DNA of 5,674 nt from Clostridium sp. CAG:273 (GCA_000438355.1 FR901498.1:6119-11792); one strand, 5' to 3'. Shown: positions 1 through 5,645, numbered from the stretch's first letter. The notes: generated from the sequence alone by a model not told the origin. Program-made: numbers and translations.

Positions 1-105
1 ACCAACTAAGTTGAATTTTCCCTTATATGGCTATTTTGCTCTTTTACACATTAAAACTTTATCTCCTGCTTGATTATACACTAATATTACATTTAGTTTT
101 TTCAT
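1..105 (-). pseudogene. NUDIX hydrolase, N-terminal part, interrupted by an in-frame TAG and cut by the window edge
   Basis: Seen: from an ATG at 105 the minus strand reads MKKLNVILVYNQAGDKVLMC followed by KRAK, then a TAG stop at codon 25, then PYKGKFNLVGG in the same frame up to base 1. This is the usual start of a NUDIX protein: a first beta strand, a strand ending in a KR motif, then P-x-K-G-x-(W/F)-N-(L)-x-G-G directly before the NUDIX box, which would lie outside the window. An AAGGA ribosome binding site (116-120) sits 10 bases upstream. Known: such proteins hydrolyse nucleoside diphosphates linked to another group, often as housecleaning enzymes. Inferred: the gene is either broken by a nonsense mutation, misread by one base, or read through. 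It follows yjjX by 90 bases with no terminator visible between, so it probably shares the folC promoter. The family call is good; the exact substrate is unknown. Confidence 0.65.
31..33 (-). other. In-frame TAG inside the NUDIX reading frame
   Basis: Codon 25 of the left-edge NUDIX frame is TAG, between KRAK and PYKGKF. Family members normally have a charged or polar residue here, and Lys (AAG), Glu (GAG) and Gln (CAG) are each one base away from TAG. The reading frame is unchanged on both sides, so this is a substitution rather than an indel. Confidence 0.7.
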
Positions 106-195
106 GTTACATACATCCTTTCTTTTTATACTACATTTTTATATTTATAATTTTTACTTATTTAATTTATCTGCAATTTATTTTTAATTTTCTCG

Positions 196-729
196 TTAGT
201 TCCACTTTTCTTTATTTATATACTTAGTTAATGCCATAGTAAAAGCTAATTCTGTTAAATCTATTCTCGTAACTATATTTTTAGTTAAAAGTTGTATGCC
301 ACCACCTTTATTATGTCTTTCCTCATCTTTTTCAAATATTTTATCTATTACTTTGCTTAAGTCTGTACTTATAATATCATTAACTAATCTTTCTGGCACT
401 GGAAAAGAAGGGCTTGTACCATAGCTTTCAAAATTTTCATTATCTTCTATCACTGCTATATTGGTAATCATCCATCTTCCTAATAAATTATTTATTCCGC
501 TTTCTATTGATAAAAATAAATCTGCTTTAATATTATTTTCTTTGCAATATTTTTTTAAGTTTTTTACTCTATTTTTTGCGCCTTCATATATTTCATTATT
601 TACAGGTTGTTCTCCAACTTCTGAGTCTGCTGGTATACCTTCTACTGTTATATTATCAAAATATTTTTCTAATGCTCTTTTGGCTCCTTCTATTTTTCCT
701 TGATTTTTAGTTGCAATTAGTACTTTCAT
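196..729 (-). CDS. yjjX: Inosine/xanthosine triphosphatase (YjjX/DUF84 NTPase family)
   Basis: A 177-residue cytosolic protein of the non-canonical NTP phosphatase family (NTPase_I-T, DUF84), which hydrolyses ITP and XTP to the diphosphates and so keeps deaminated purines out of nucleic acids. Seen: an N-terminal A-T-K-N-Q-G-K-I-E motif (6-14), S-E-V-G-E-Q-P (36-42), E-G-A-K-N-R (49-54), S-I-E-S-G-I (74-79, usually IEGG/IESG), and K-G-G-G-I-Q-L-L-T followed by an Arg at 155 (141-155). This is the normal order, and the length is normal for the family (about 170-180). The ATG at 729 is chosen because AAAGGAG lies 7 bases upstream and the motif begins at residue 6. The gene overlaps the 3' end of folC by 23 bases, so its ribosome binding site lies inside folC and translation is probably coupled. 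It ends with TAA. The family assignment is firm; substrate preference is inferred from the family. Confidence 0.88.
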   Translation of the reverse strand: MKVLIATKNQGKIEGAKRALEKYFDNITVEGIPADSEVGEQPVNNEIYEGAKNRVKNLKKYCKENNIKADLFLSIESGINNLLGRWMITNIAVIEDNENFESYGTSPSFPVPERLVNDIISTDLSKVIDKIFEKDEERHNKGGGIQLLTKNIVTRIDLTELAFTMALTKYINKEKWN

Positions 730-736
730 TTTTTAT

Positions 737-743
737 CTCCTTT
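737..743 (-). promoter_or_regulatory. Ribosome binding site of yjjX, inside folC
   Basis: AAAGGAG lies 7 bases before the yjjX ATG and within the last codons of folC. It lets yjjX be translated independently if ribosomes stop early in folC at the internal TAA. Confidence 0.8.
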
Positions 744-1342
744 AATATATTTATTACATCTCCATATACATAAAAGCTTCCAACTATAAATATTGTAGAG
801 TCTTTATAATTCTTTACTGAATAATATATTGAATCTTTTAAATTTTTAACTTGTATATTAGCTTCTTTCATAATTTCTTTAGCAGTATTTGCTAGCACTT
901 CTCCTTGTACATATCTTTCTTTGCTATTTCCACTAGTAAAAATATAAGTTGCTTTTTTATCTTGTAGCAGTTCTCCTAACATTCCTTTATAATCTTTAGT
1001 TTTTAATATAGATACAATAAATACCTTTTTATTATTTTTATAATACATATTAACTGAATTTATTAAATTTTGCATTGCTGGCTTATTATGTGCACCATCA
1101 TATATAATAGTTGGATTTTCATTTAACTTTTCAAACCTTGCTTTATGTATAGCTGTACTTAGCCCTCTTCTTATACTATTTTCGCTAATTGTGTATCCTT
1201 TATCTTTTAATATTTGCATACATTCTAAGCAAATACTTGCATTATAAATTTGTTTTTTTCCTTTTAAATTTACAAGTACATTTTTATAATTTCTATAATC
1301 GAACTTTTGGTAATTCTCATCATATGAATAGTTGCTAATATC

Positions 1343-1345
1343 TTA
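1343..1345 (-). other. In-frame TAA splitting folC
   Basis: The codons read ATA AAA GAA TAA GAT ATT AGC. The distance from the first ATG (2005) to the downstream open part is a multiple of three, so this is a point stop, not a frameshift. AAA, GAA and CAA (Lys, Glu, Gln) are one change away and would suit this charged linker. Confidence 0.85.
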
Positions 1346-2005
1346 TTCTTTTATTAAGTGTAATGTATTATTTTTAGCTTTACATGTATTTTCTATTACT
1401 TTATTTACTTCATCATCTTGAGAGATAAAAATAGTATTAGAATTTTCTTTTATAATCCCTGCTTTTTGGACAGCTATTTCCGATAAAGTATTTCCTAAAA
1501 TATGCATATGGTCATAACCTATGCTAGTTATAACTGATACAATAGGGTTTACTATATTAGTAGAATCATATAATCCACCTAGTCCGGTTTCCAAAACTAC
1601 AAAATCGCAATTTTTTCTATAAAAATAAATTAAAGCCATTATTATTTCTAATTCGAATAACGTTACATTATTATTATGTTCTTTGTTATATTTTTCAACT
1701 TCTGGCATTAGCTCTGTAATTAATTTTTCTAGTTCTGTGTCTGTTATTTCTTTATTGTTCACGCATATTCTTTCATTATATTCCACCAAATGTGGAGATA
1801 TAAACTTACCTACTTTATATTTTGCACAAGTTAGTACATTAGAAATCATCTCAACACAGCTACCCTTACCATTAGTACCTGCTATATGTATTATTTTTAA
1901 ACTTTTTTCTGGATTGTTATATTTTTTCATAAAATAAATAACTGTACCTAATGTTTGTTTTTTTGTTCCTTTATAAAATTCTGATAAAAATTTCTTTACA
2001 TCCAT
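1343..2005 (-). CDS. folC: FolC N-terminal fragment (220 residues) as translated up to the internal stop
   Basis: This is the piece actually made if the TAA is real and not read through. It contains the ATP-binding Rossmann-like domain with P-loop and carbamylated-Lys region, but lacks the C-terminal domain that completes the active site, so it should be inactive alone. The remaining 3' part is open from 1342 to 707, with its first Met codon at 1219. No convincing ribosome binding site precedes that Met, so a separate C-terminal polypeptide is unlikely. Confidence 0.6.
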   Translation of the reverse strand: MDVKKFLSEFYKGTKKQTLGTVIYFMKKYNNPEKSLKIIHIAGTNGKGSCVEMISNVLTCAKYKVGKFISPHLVEYNERICVNNKEITDTELEKLITELMPEVEKYNKEHNNNVTLFELEIIMALIYFYRKNCDFVVLETGLGGLYDSTNIVNPIVSVITSIGYDHMHILGNTLSEIAVQKAGIIKENSNTIFISQDDEVNKVIENTCKAKNNTLHLIKE

Positions 2006-2033
2006 CTATAAAACATTCCTTAACTTTTTTATT

Positions 2034-2062
2034 AATATATCAATAATTATGCTATTTTTCAA
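2034..2062 (-). promoter_or_regulatory. Sigma-A-type promoter for folC-yjjX
   Basis: On the minus strand TTGAAA (2057-2062) and TATATT (2034-2039) are separated by exactly 17 bases, each 5 of 6 to consensus. Transcription would begin near 2027, giving a leader of about 22 bases before the folC ATG. It lies just downstream of the terminator at 2083-2139, consistent with a new transcription unit. Confidence 0.65.
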
Positions 2063-2082
2063 GTATTTAAAGTAAATTATAA

Positions 2083-2139
2083 AAATTTGGACAAAATCTT
2101 AATTTTCAAAAATGAGAAATTAAAATCTTGTCCCAATTT
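2083..2139 (-). terminator. Rho-independent terminator after the RelA/SpoT-like gene
   Basis: Arms 2083-2108 and 2113-2139 form a long, nearly continuous stem of about 25 pairs with a few wobbles and mismatches. The loop is a few A/T bases, and five U residues follow in the minus-strand RNA. It begins 22 bases past the stop of the 341-residue gene. The stem is longer than a typical terminator. On the plus strand no T run follows it, and no plus-strand gene needs it. Confidence 0.75.
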
Positions 2140-2160
2140 CCATTACACACCAAGCATTTT

Positions 2161-3186
2161 TTATACTAATGTTTCTATTTGTAACATCTTTATAGCATCT
2201 TCTATATATTTTTTTGTATTAATATCTCTTATATCAAAGCTTTTATATTCTTCAAATAGTTTATCCAAATCTTTTTCTATCAATTCCATTATATCTTCAT
2301 CTGTTTTTTCTTTTATTCCAAAAAAGTGAAAATCATATACTGGTAATTGAAGTGCATATTTAACAGAAATTTTTACATACTCTCTCCATACATCTGAAAT
2401 AACCTCTCTGTTTGTACATAAAAGATTGAAGTTATATTGATATAAATCACCTATTTGATTTATTAGTTCTTCTCTTTCTAACATACTTAGATTTTTGTTT
2501 GTATCTAATTGATTTTTTCTATTTAACAATTGTAATACTAAAAACAACAATGGACCTTTCATTTTTGGATCTAATTCATCATTTTTATATAAAGTAAAAT
2601 AATATGATTCTATTATTTGAAATCCATTTTTATCTTGTATTCTAAACTCTACTGGTATTTGTTTATCTCCCATTGGAATTTTTGCTACTATAATATCTGA
2701 AAGAGGTGGTAATACTCTTTCTAAAGTTTCTGTATTTGCTATTATTTTCTTTAAGTCTGCTAATATTTTATCATACATACTTATATTTAAGTTTTGTTGA
2801 TTATTATTCTTTTTTCTTTGTTCTTTTTGTTCTATCCAATCTCTTTCTGTTAATAAATTATATTCCTCATAATCTTTTAAATCTTTTTTTATAATGTCAG
2901 CAACTTTTGCAATATCTTTTTTATCTTCTACAACTACTAGAACCCCAAAAAGGTCATGTATATCTTCTAATTTTTGATAATTCGCAATACGAAATGAACG
3001 CACTGCAGAATGTACTTTCTTTACACGGTAAGAATAAAAAGCAATATTTATTTTGCTTAACTCTTTTCTTAAGTTTTCAGCATAGTTTTTTAATTCTTCA
3101 CTATTTCTAGCTTCATTTAATAAACTTTCCATTTTCTTTTCTTCTGGTAACTTTGCCACCATGCTTCTGTTCATTTTATTTATCAT
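2161..3186 (-). CDS. Divergent RelA/SpoT-like nucleotidyltransferase-domain protein
   Basis: A 341-residue soluble protein with no signal peptide or membrane segment. Residues 51-100 resemble the start of a RelA/SpoT (p)ppGpp synthetase domain: Y-R-V-K-K-V-H-S (53-60), then L-E-D-I-H-D-L-F-G-V (73-82), where Asp78 fits the metal-binding Asp of the D-(I/L)-x-G-x-R motif, and D-I-A-K-V-A-D-I-I (91-99). Residues 179-201, V-E-F-R-I-Q ending in L-Y-K, resemble the E-x-Q-I-R-T...YK stretch, with Glu180 as the likely catalytic Glu. Missing or changed: the Arg of G-x-R is Leu83, and no G-Y-x-S-L-H motif is found in the intervening 100-165, which is a charged, Asn/Gln-rich stretch. The C-terminal 200-341 is helical and unrecognised, with an acidic, coiled-coil-like part near 292-316. 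Start: AAGGAG lies 7 bases before ATG 3186. It has its own promoter, leader and terminator. That the gene is real is near certain; the family call is moderate and activity is doubtful. Confidence 0.6.
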   Translation of the reverse strand: MINKMNRSMVAKLPEEKKMESLLNEARNSEELKNYAENLRKELSKINIAFYSYRVKKVHSAVRSFRIANYQKLEDIHDLFGVLVVVEDKKDIAKVADIIKKDLKDYEEYNLLTERDWIEQKEQRKKNNNQQNLNISMYDKILADLKKIIANTETLERVLPPLSDIIVAKIPMGDKQIPVEFRIQDKNGFQIIESYYFTLYKNDELDPKMKGPLLFLVLQLLNRKNQLDTNKNLSMLEREELINQIGDLYQYNFNLLCTNREVISDVWREYVKISVKYALQLPVYDFHFFGIKEKTDEDIMELIEKDLDKLFEEYKSFDIRDINTKKYIEDAIKMLQIETLV

Positions 3187-3207
3187 ATATTCTCTCCTTT
3201 TCTACAA

Positions 3208-3295
3208 AAAAATACAAGGTATGTTAGTATATGTTTTTTATATTTGTATTATATGAACATACTTTAAATTTATTTCTTATATTCCTTGCATTTTT
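3208..3295 (-). terminator. Attenuator-like hairpin just upstream of the RelA/SpoT-like gene
   Basis: In the minus-strand RNA AAAAAUGCAAGG (3284-3295) pairs with CCUUGUAUUUUU (3208-3219), 12 pairs with one G-U, and the U run continues for two more bases. The A tract/stem/U tract layout is that of an intrinsic terminator. The loop is long (64 bases), but a second inner pairing, GUAUGUU (3256-3262) with AACAUAC (3219-3225), could fold it or compete with the outer stem. The U run ends about 10 bases before the AAGGAG site. Confidence 0.4.
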
Positions 3296-3307
3296 GGTCA
3301 TTTGTTT

Positions 3308-3345
3308 TCTTTATTTTTTTACAATTTTTTATAAAAAAATAAAGA
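3308..3345 (-). repeat. Perfect 14-bp AT inverted repeat in the leader
   Basis: Bases 3308-3321 and 3332-3345 are exact reverse complements around a 10-base loop. The stem is almost all A-U with two G-C pairs at most, so it is weaker than its length suggests. In this composition some chance pairing is expected, but 14 uninterrupted pairs is long. Confidence 0.45.
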
Positions 3346-3377
3346 CTTTAACGCCAATATTTTTACAGCATCTTATA

Positions 3378-3406
3378 ATTATAGCACATCAAATTGGAAA
3401 AATCAA
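3378..3406 (-). promoter_or_regulatory. Sigma-A-type promoter for the RelA/SpoT-like gene
   Basis: On the minus strand TTGATT (3401-3406) and a perfect TATAAT (3378-3383) are spaced by 17 bases. TG also occurs a few bases before the -10, an additional favourable feature. It gives the RelA/SpoT-like gene expression separate from rlmD and the NUDIX gene. Confidence 0.7.
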
Positions 3407-3487
3407 CCAAAATACTAAATATTAATAATTTGTTCAAGAGTAGAATATATTAGTTATGATTATTTTATTTTATACATTATAGGTAAG
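3407..3487. other. Intergenic stretch without a recognised feature
   Basis: Between the small ORF and the promoter of the RelA/SpoT-like gene there is only AT-rich sequence. No terminator hairpin was found for the rlmD-NUDIX unit, so transcripts may read into the RelA/SpoT-like leader. Confidence 0.5.
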
Positions 3488-3553
3488 TTATCTTTTTATT
3501 ATTTGCTTTTGCATATACATAAGTTTATTATATTTGTTTTTTACTATACTCAT
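3488..3553 (-). CDS. Possible 21-residue peptide downstream of the NUDIX gene
   Basis: An ATG at 3553 is preceded by GGAG with a 7-base spacer, and the frame reads MSIVKNKYNKLMYMQKQIIK then Arg and TAA. It begins 10 bases after the NUDIX stop, and the GGAG overlaps that stop codon (TAGGAG), so translation could be coupled. The peptide is strongly basic (about seven Lys/Arg, no acidic residue) with no recognised family. Beyond its TAA the frame hits further stops with no coding character, so it is not obviously the head of a broken larger gene. It may be a real small protein, a relic, or chance in AT-rich DNA. Confidence 0.3.
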   Translation of the reverse strand: MSIVKNKYNKLMYMQKQIIKR

Positions 3554-3563
3554 TTTTAATCTC

Positions 3564-4127
3564 CTATAACATATTTTTTAATTTTTCATTTAACTTCTTA
3601 TAAACATTTTCTACAATCCATTTTTCACTTGATATCTTTTCTACATCTTCTATATTAACCCATTTCACATCACTATTTTCATCTTCTTTTATTTTTAATA
3701 TTTCATTTTCGTCAACCTCTAAAAGATAAGTTAAGTTTAAATGCACATGTGAAGATACATATTTACCTCTTTTTATATGTCCATTTACACAAATGATTTC
3801 TAATGAAAATATTTCGTTATTAAGAACTCGTACATTTTCTACTCCTGTTTCCTCTTTTAATTCACGAATAGCTGTACCCAATAAATCCGATTCTCCATCT
3901 GCATGTCCTCCTGTCCATGCCCATGATTTATATATATTATGATATATCATTAATACTTTCGTTCTTTCTTTATTTACTGCCCATGATGATGCTGTAAAAT
4001 GTCCAAATTCATTATTTCTTGTAAGTACATCATCAAATGTATCTATATATTTTAATATTGTCTGCTTATCTTTTTCTTCTTGTTCATTGTATGGTTTGTA
4101 ATTCTTTATTTGTTCTCTTAAATTCAT
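3564..4127 (-). CDS. NUDIX hydrolase
   Basis: A 187-residue cytosolic protein. The NUDIX box lies at residues 73-95: G-G-H-A-D-G-E (73-79) followed by R-E-L-K-E-E-T-G-V (88-96), which supplies the Mg-binding REx2EE glutamates. The first Glu of the box sits one residue early relative to the classic G-x5-E spacing, a pattern seen in NUDIX proteins with a TGGHADGE signature. N-terminal H-F-T-A-S-S-W (43-49) and the W-A-W-T-G-G strand (69-74) also fit that group. The enzyme hydrolyses a nucleoside diphosphate linked to an unknown group; the substrate cannot be read from the sequence. Start: an in-frame ATG 13 codons upstream exists, but it lies within rlmD and has no binding site, whereas GGAGGAG lies 5 bases before ATG 4127, so the shorter start is chosen. 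It follows rlmD by 14 bases and ends with TAG; co-transcription with rlmD is likely. Confidence 0.88.
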   Translation of the reverse strand: MNLREQIKNYKPYNEQEEKDKQTILKYIDTFDDVLTRNNEFGHFTASSWAVNKERTKVLMIYHNIYKSWAWTGGHADGESDLLGTAIRELKEETGVENVRVLNNEIFSLEIICVNGHIKRGKYVSSHVHLNLTYLLEVDENEILKIKEDENSDVKWVNIEDVEKISSEKWIVENVYKKLNEKLKNML

Positions 4128-4132
4128 TTTTA

Positions 4133-4139
4133 CTCCTCC
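4133..4139 (-). promoter_or_regulatory. Ribosome binding site deciding the NUDIX start
   Basis: GGAGGAG with a 5-base spacer precedes the ATG at 4127. It occupies most of the 14-base gap after the rlmD stop, so the upstream in-frame ATG at 4166 is rejected. Confidence 0.85.
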
Positions 4140-4141
4140 AT

Positions 4142-5527
4142 TTATACTTTTAACACCGCAACACACTCAACATGCGATGTATAAGGAAACATATCTACTG
4201 GCTGAATTTCTTTTATTTGATATTCTCCTTCCATCATATTTATATCTCTTACCATAGTTGCTGGGTTACAACTAATATATATTACTTTTTCAGGTCTTAA
4301 TTTTAAAATATTATCTATAGTGTTTTTATCTAGCCCTCTCCTTGGTGGATCTACAAATACAATGTTTGGCGCTATATTTTCCTCTTTTATTAAATCCTCT
4401 AATATATTCTCTACTGCACCACATTTAAATTTAATATTTTCTATATTATTTATCATAGCATTTTCTTTTGCATCTTCTATAGCTTGCTCTACAATTTCTA
4501 TACCATAAACTTTACTTACAAAAGAAGATGCATATATACCAATTGTTCCAATTCCACAATAAAGGTCTAACACAACATCACTTTTTTTAAGTTTTGCCGC
4601 TTCAATTGCTTTATTATATAATACCTCTGTTTGTATAGGATTTGTTTGATAAAATGACATAGGAGATATTTTAAATACATAATTTCCTAATTTATCTTTA
4701 ATATATCCATCTCCATATAATACAATATTTTTATCTCCTAAAATCACATTTGTATTTTTAGTATTAATATTTTTTACAATTGTTTGTATTTTGAATTCAT
4801 TTTTGTCATCTTTATTAAATTTTTCAATTAACAACTTAACAAGCTCTTGTTCTTTTTCAAACTTTTCTTCATTTAATACTATAATACACATAACTTCATT
4901 AGTTTTTATACCAACTTTTACTATTAAATGTCTTAAAAGTCCCTTTCCTGTTTCTTCATTATACACATTTACGTTATTCTCTTTTACAAACTCAAGTACT
5001 TCTCTTGCAATCTTCTTAGAAATAGGATTTTGTATCTTACAGTCATCTATATCAATAATTTCATGGGTTCTTTTAGCATATATACCAAAAGTTTTATCTC
5101 CGTTTTTATTAATTCCAAATGGATATTGTGCTTTATTTCTATAATAGTATGGCTTTTCCATTCCAATTGTATTTCTTACTGTTATCTTATTTTCCAATAT
5201 TTTATTCACTAAATTTTGTACTACGTCTCTTTTCATCTCTAATGTTTTATTATATTCTATATGTCTTAGGTTACATCCTCCACACCTTTTATATGTAGTG
5301 CAATCTGCTTCTACTCTATATTTAGACTTTTCTATAACCTCAATTAATTTTCCATAGCCATGTGACTTAGTAACTTTAACAATTAGTATTCTACACTTTT
5401 CTCCTTTTATTACGCCATCAATAAAGATAGTATATCCATCTATCTTTGCAATTCCCTCTCCTTCAAATCCATTATCAATTATATCTACTATGTATTCTTT
5501 ATTTTTTTCAACTAGTATACTTTCCAT
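4142..5527 (-). CDS. rlmD: 23S rRNA (uracil-5-)-methyltransferase, RlmD/RlmCD type
   Basis: A 461-residue SAM-dependent enzyme of the TrmA/RumA family that makes 5-methyluridine in 23S rRNA (U1939 in E. coli numbering; the Bacillus subtilis relative RlmCD also modifies U747). Domains in order: N-terminal TRAM RNA-binding domain (about 4-65); iron-sulfur cluster cysteines C76-x5-C82-x2-C85 with C163 as the fourth; central domain; methyltransferase fold with F-Y-Q (292-294), SAM motif I D-L-Y-C-G-I-G-T-I-G (321-330), D-P-P-R (393-396) and S-C-N-P with nucleophile Cys420, then H-V-E with Glu454 as the likely base. All key residues are present and the length is typical, so it should be active. 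Start: AAGGAA lies 7 bases before ATG 5527, and the TRAM domain begins at once. It heads a unit with the NUDIX gene. No confident promoter was found in the AT-rich DNA upstream. The choice between single (U1939) and dual specificity is not decided by sequence. Confidence 0.93.
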   Translation of the reverse strand: MESILVEKNKEYIVDIIDNGFEGEGIAKIDGYTIFIDGVIKGEKCRILIVKVTKSHGYGKLIEVIEKSKYRVEADCTTYKRCGGCNLRHIEYNKTLEMKRDVVQNLVNKILENKITVRNTIGMEKPYYYRNKAQYPFGINKNGDKTFGIYAKRTHEIIDIDDCKIQNPISKKIAREVLEFVKENNVNVYNEETGKGLLRHLIVKVGIKTNEVMCIIVLNEEKFEKEQELVKLLIEKFNKDDKNEFKIQTIVKNINTKNTNVILGDKNIVLYGDGYIKDKLGNYVFKISPMSFYQTNPIQTEVLYNKAIEAAKLKKSDVVLDLYCGIGTIGIYASSFVSKVYGIEIVEQAIEDAKENAMINNIENIKFKCGAVENILEDLIKEENIAPNIVFVDPPRRGLDKNTIDNILKLRPEKVIYISCNPATMVRDINMMEGEYQIKEIQPVDMFPYTSHVECVAVLKV

Positions 5528-5645
5528 GACAAAATTCCTTTATATATAATTTTTTATTATTAGATAAAAATATTTTTTAATATTCATTATTTAAAATAAT
5601 TATTTATTAAAAATTCATCTATCTACTAATTTACCATGAAATACT
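5528..5645. other. Upstream region of rlmD
   Basis: AT-rich spacer between the right-edge terminator and rlmD. It must hold the rlmD promoter if the terminator works, but no -35/-10 pair with proper spacing stands out. Short AT palindromes such as ATTATTT-T-AAATAAT are expected by chance in this composition. Confidence 0.4.

Larger units (their letters stand above)
707..2005 (-). pseudogene. folC: Folylpolyglutamate synthase / dihydrofolate synthase, interrupted by an in-frame TAA
   Basis: FolC adds glutamates to folates in an ATP-dependent reaction (and in many bacteria makes dihydrofolate from dihydropteroate). Seen in the 220-residue first part: P-loop GTNGKGS (43-49), SPHLVEYNERI (70-80), ETGLGGLYDSTN (139-150), DHMHILG (165-171) and QKAGIIK (180-186), where Lys181 matches the Lys that is carbamylated in the Lactobacillus casei enzyme. 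Codon 221 (1343-1345) is TAA. The same frame then continues to 707 with L-K-G-K-K-Q-I-Y-N-A-S (247-256), ARFE (289-292) and the C-terminal domain signature DGAHN (303-307). The total of 432 codons before the final TAA is normal for FolC (about 420-440), so nothing else is missing. The usual GGR before x-D-x-T-N reads GGL here. The start has AAGGA 11 bases upstream. Inferred: one base change created the stop; a sequence error or readthrough would restore a full enzyme. The 3' end overlaps yjjX. Confidence 0.85.
3187..3371 (-). promoter_or_regulatory. Long structured 5' leader of the RelA/SpoT-like gene
   Basis: From the predicted start of transcription near 3371 to the ATG at 3186 there are about 185 untranslated bases, far more than the roughly 22 bases before folC. 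The leader contains two strong inverted repeats (3308-3345 and 3208-3295), the second ending in a U run directly before the ribosome binding site. No known riboswitch or T-box signature was recognised. Inferred: transcription attenuation or RNA-level control of the downstream gene. Confidence 0.45.

Noticed and set aside
106..195. Separate promoter for the left-edge NUDIX gene
   Set aside because: TATAAA-like boxes occur, but none has a reasonable -35 element at 16-18 bases; in this AT-rich spacer they are expected by chance.
27..227. Plus-strand 66-codon frame rich in Phe, Leu and Tyr (membrane-like)
   Set aside because: The hydrophobic composition follows from T-rich sequence; it overlaps the minus-strand NUDIX start and the yjjX end, and has no ribosome binding site.
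1219..1345. Frameshift as the cause of the folC split
   Set aside because: The first ATG at 2005 and the downstream open part share one frame (distance divisible by three), and the family sequence continues directly after the TAA, so it is a point stop.
3231..3425. Plus-strand 64-codon hydrophobic frame in the leader region
   Set aside because: It is opposite the predicted promoter and hairpins, with no ribosome binding site seen; T-rich DNA gives hydrophobic frames by chance.
4128..4166. Longer NUDIX start with 13 extra residues
   Set aside because: It would overlap the rlmD 3' end and lacks a ribosome binding site, while GGAGGAG is ideally placed for the ATG at 4127.
4791..5144. Plus-strand open frame of 117 codons
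   Set aside because: It lies wholly antisense to rlmD, is Ser/Phe/Ile-rich as expected from reversed AT-rich coding sequence, and resembles no protein.
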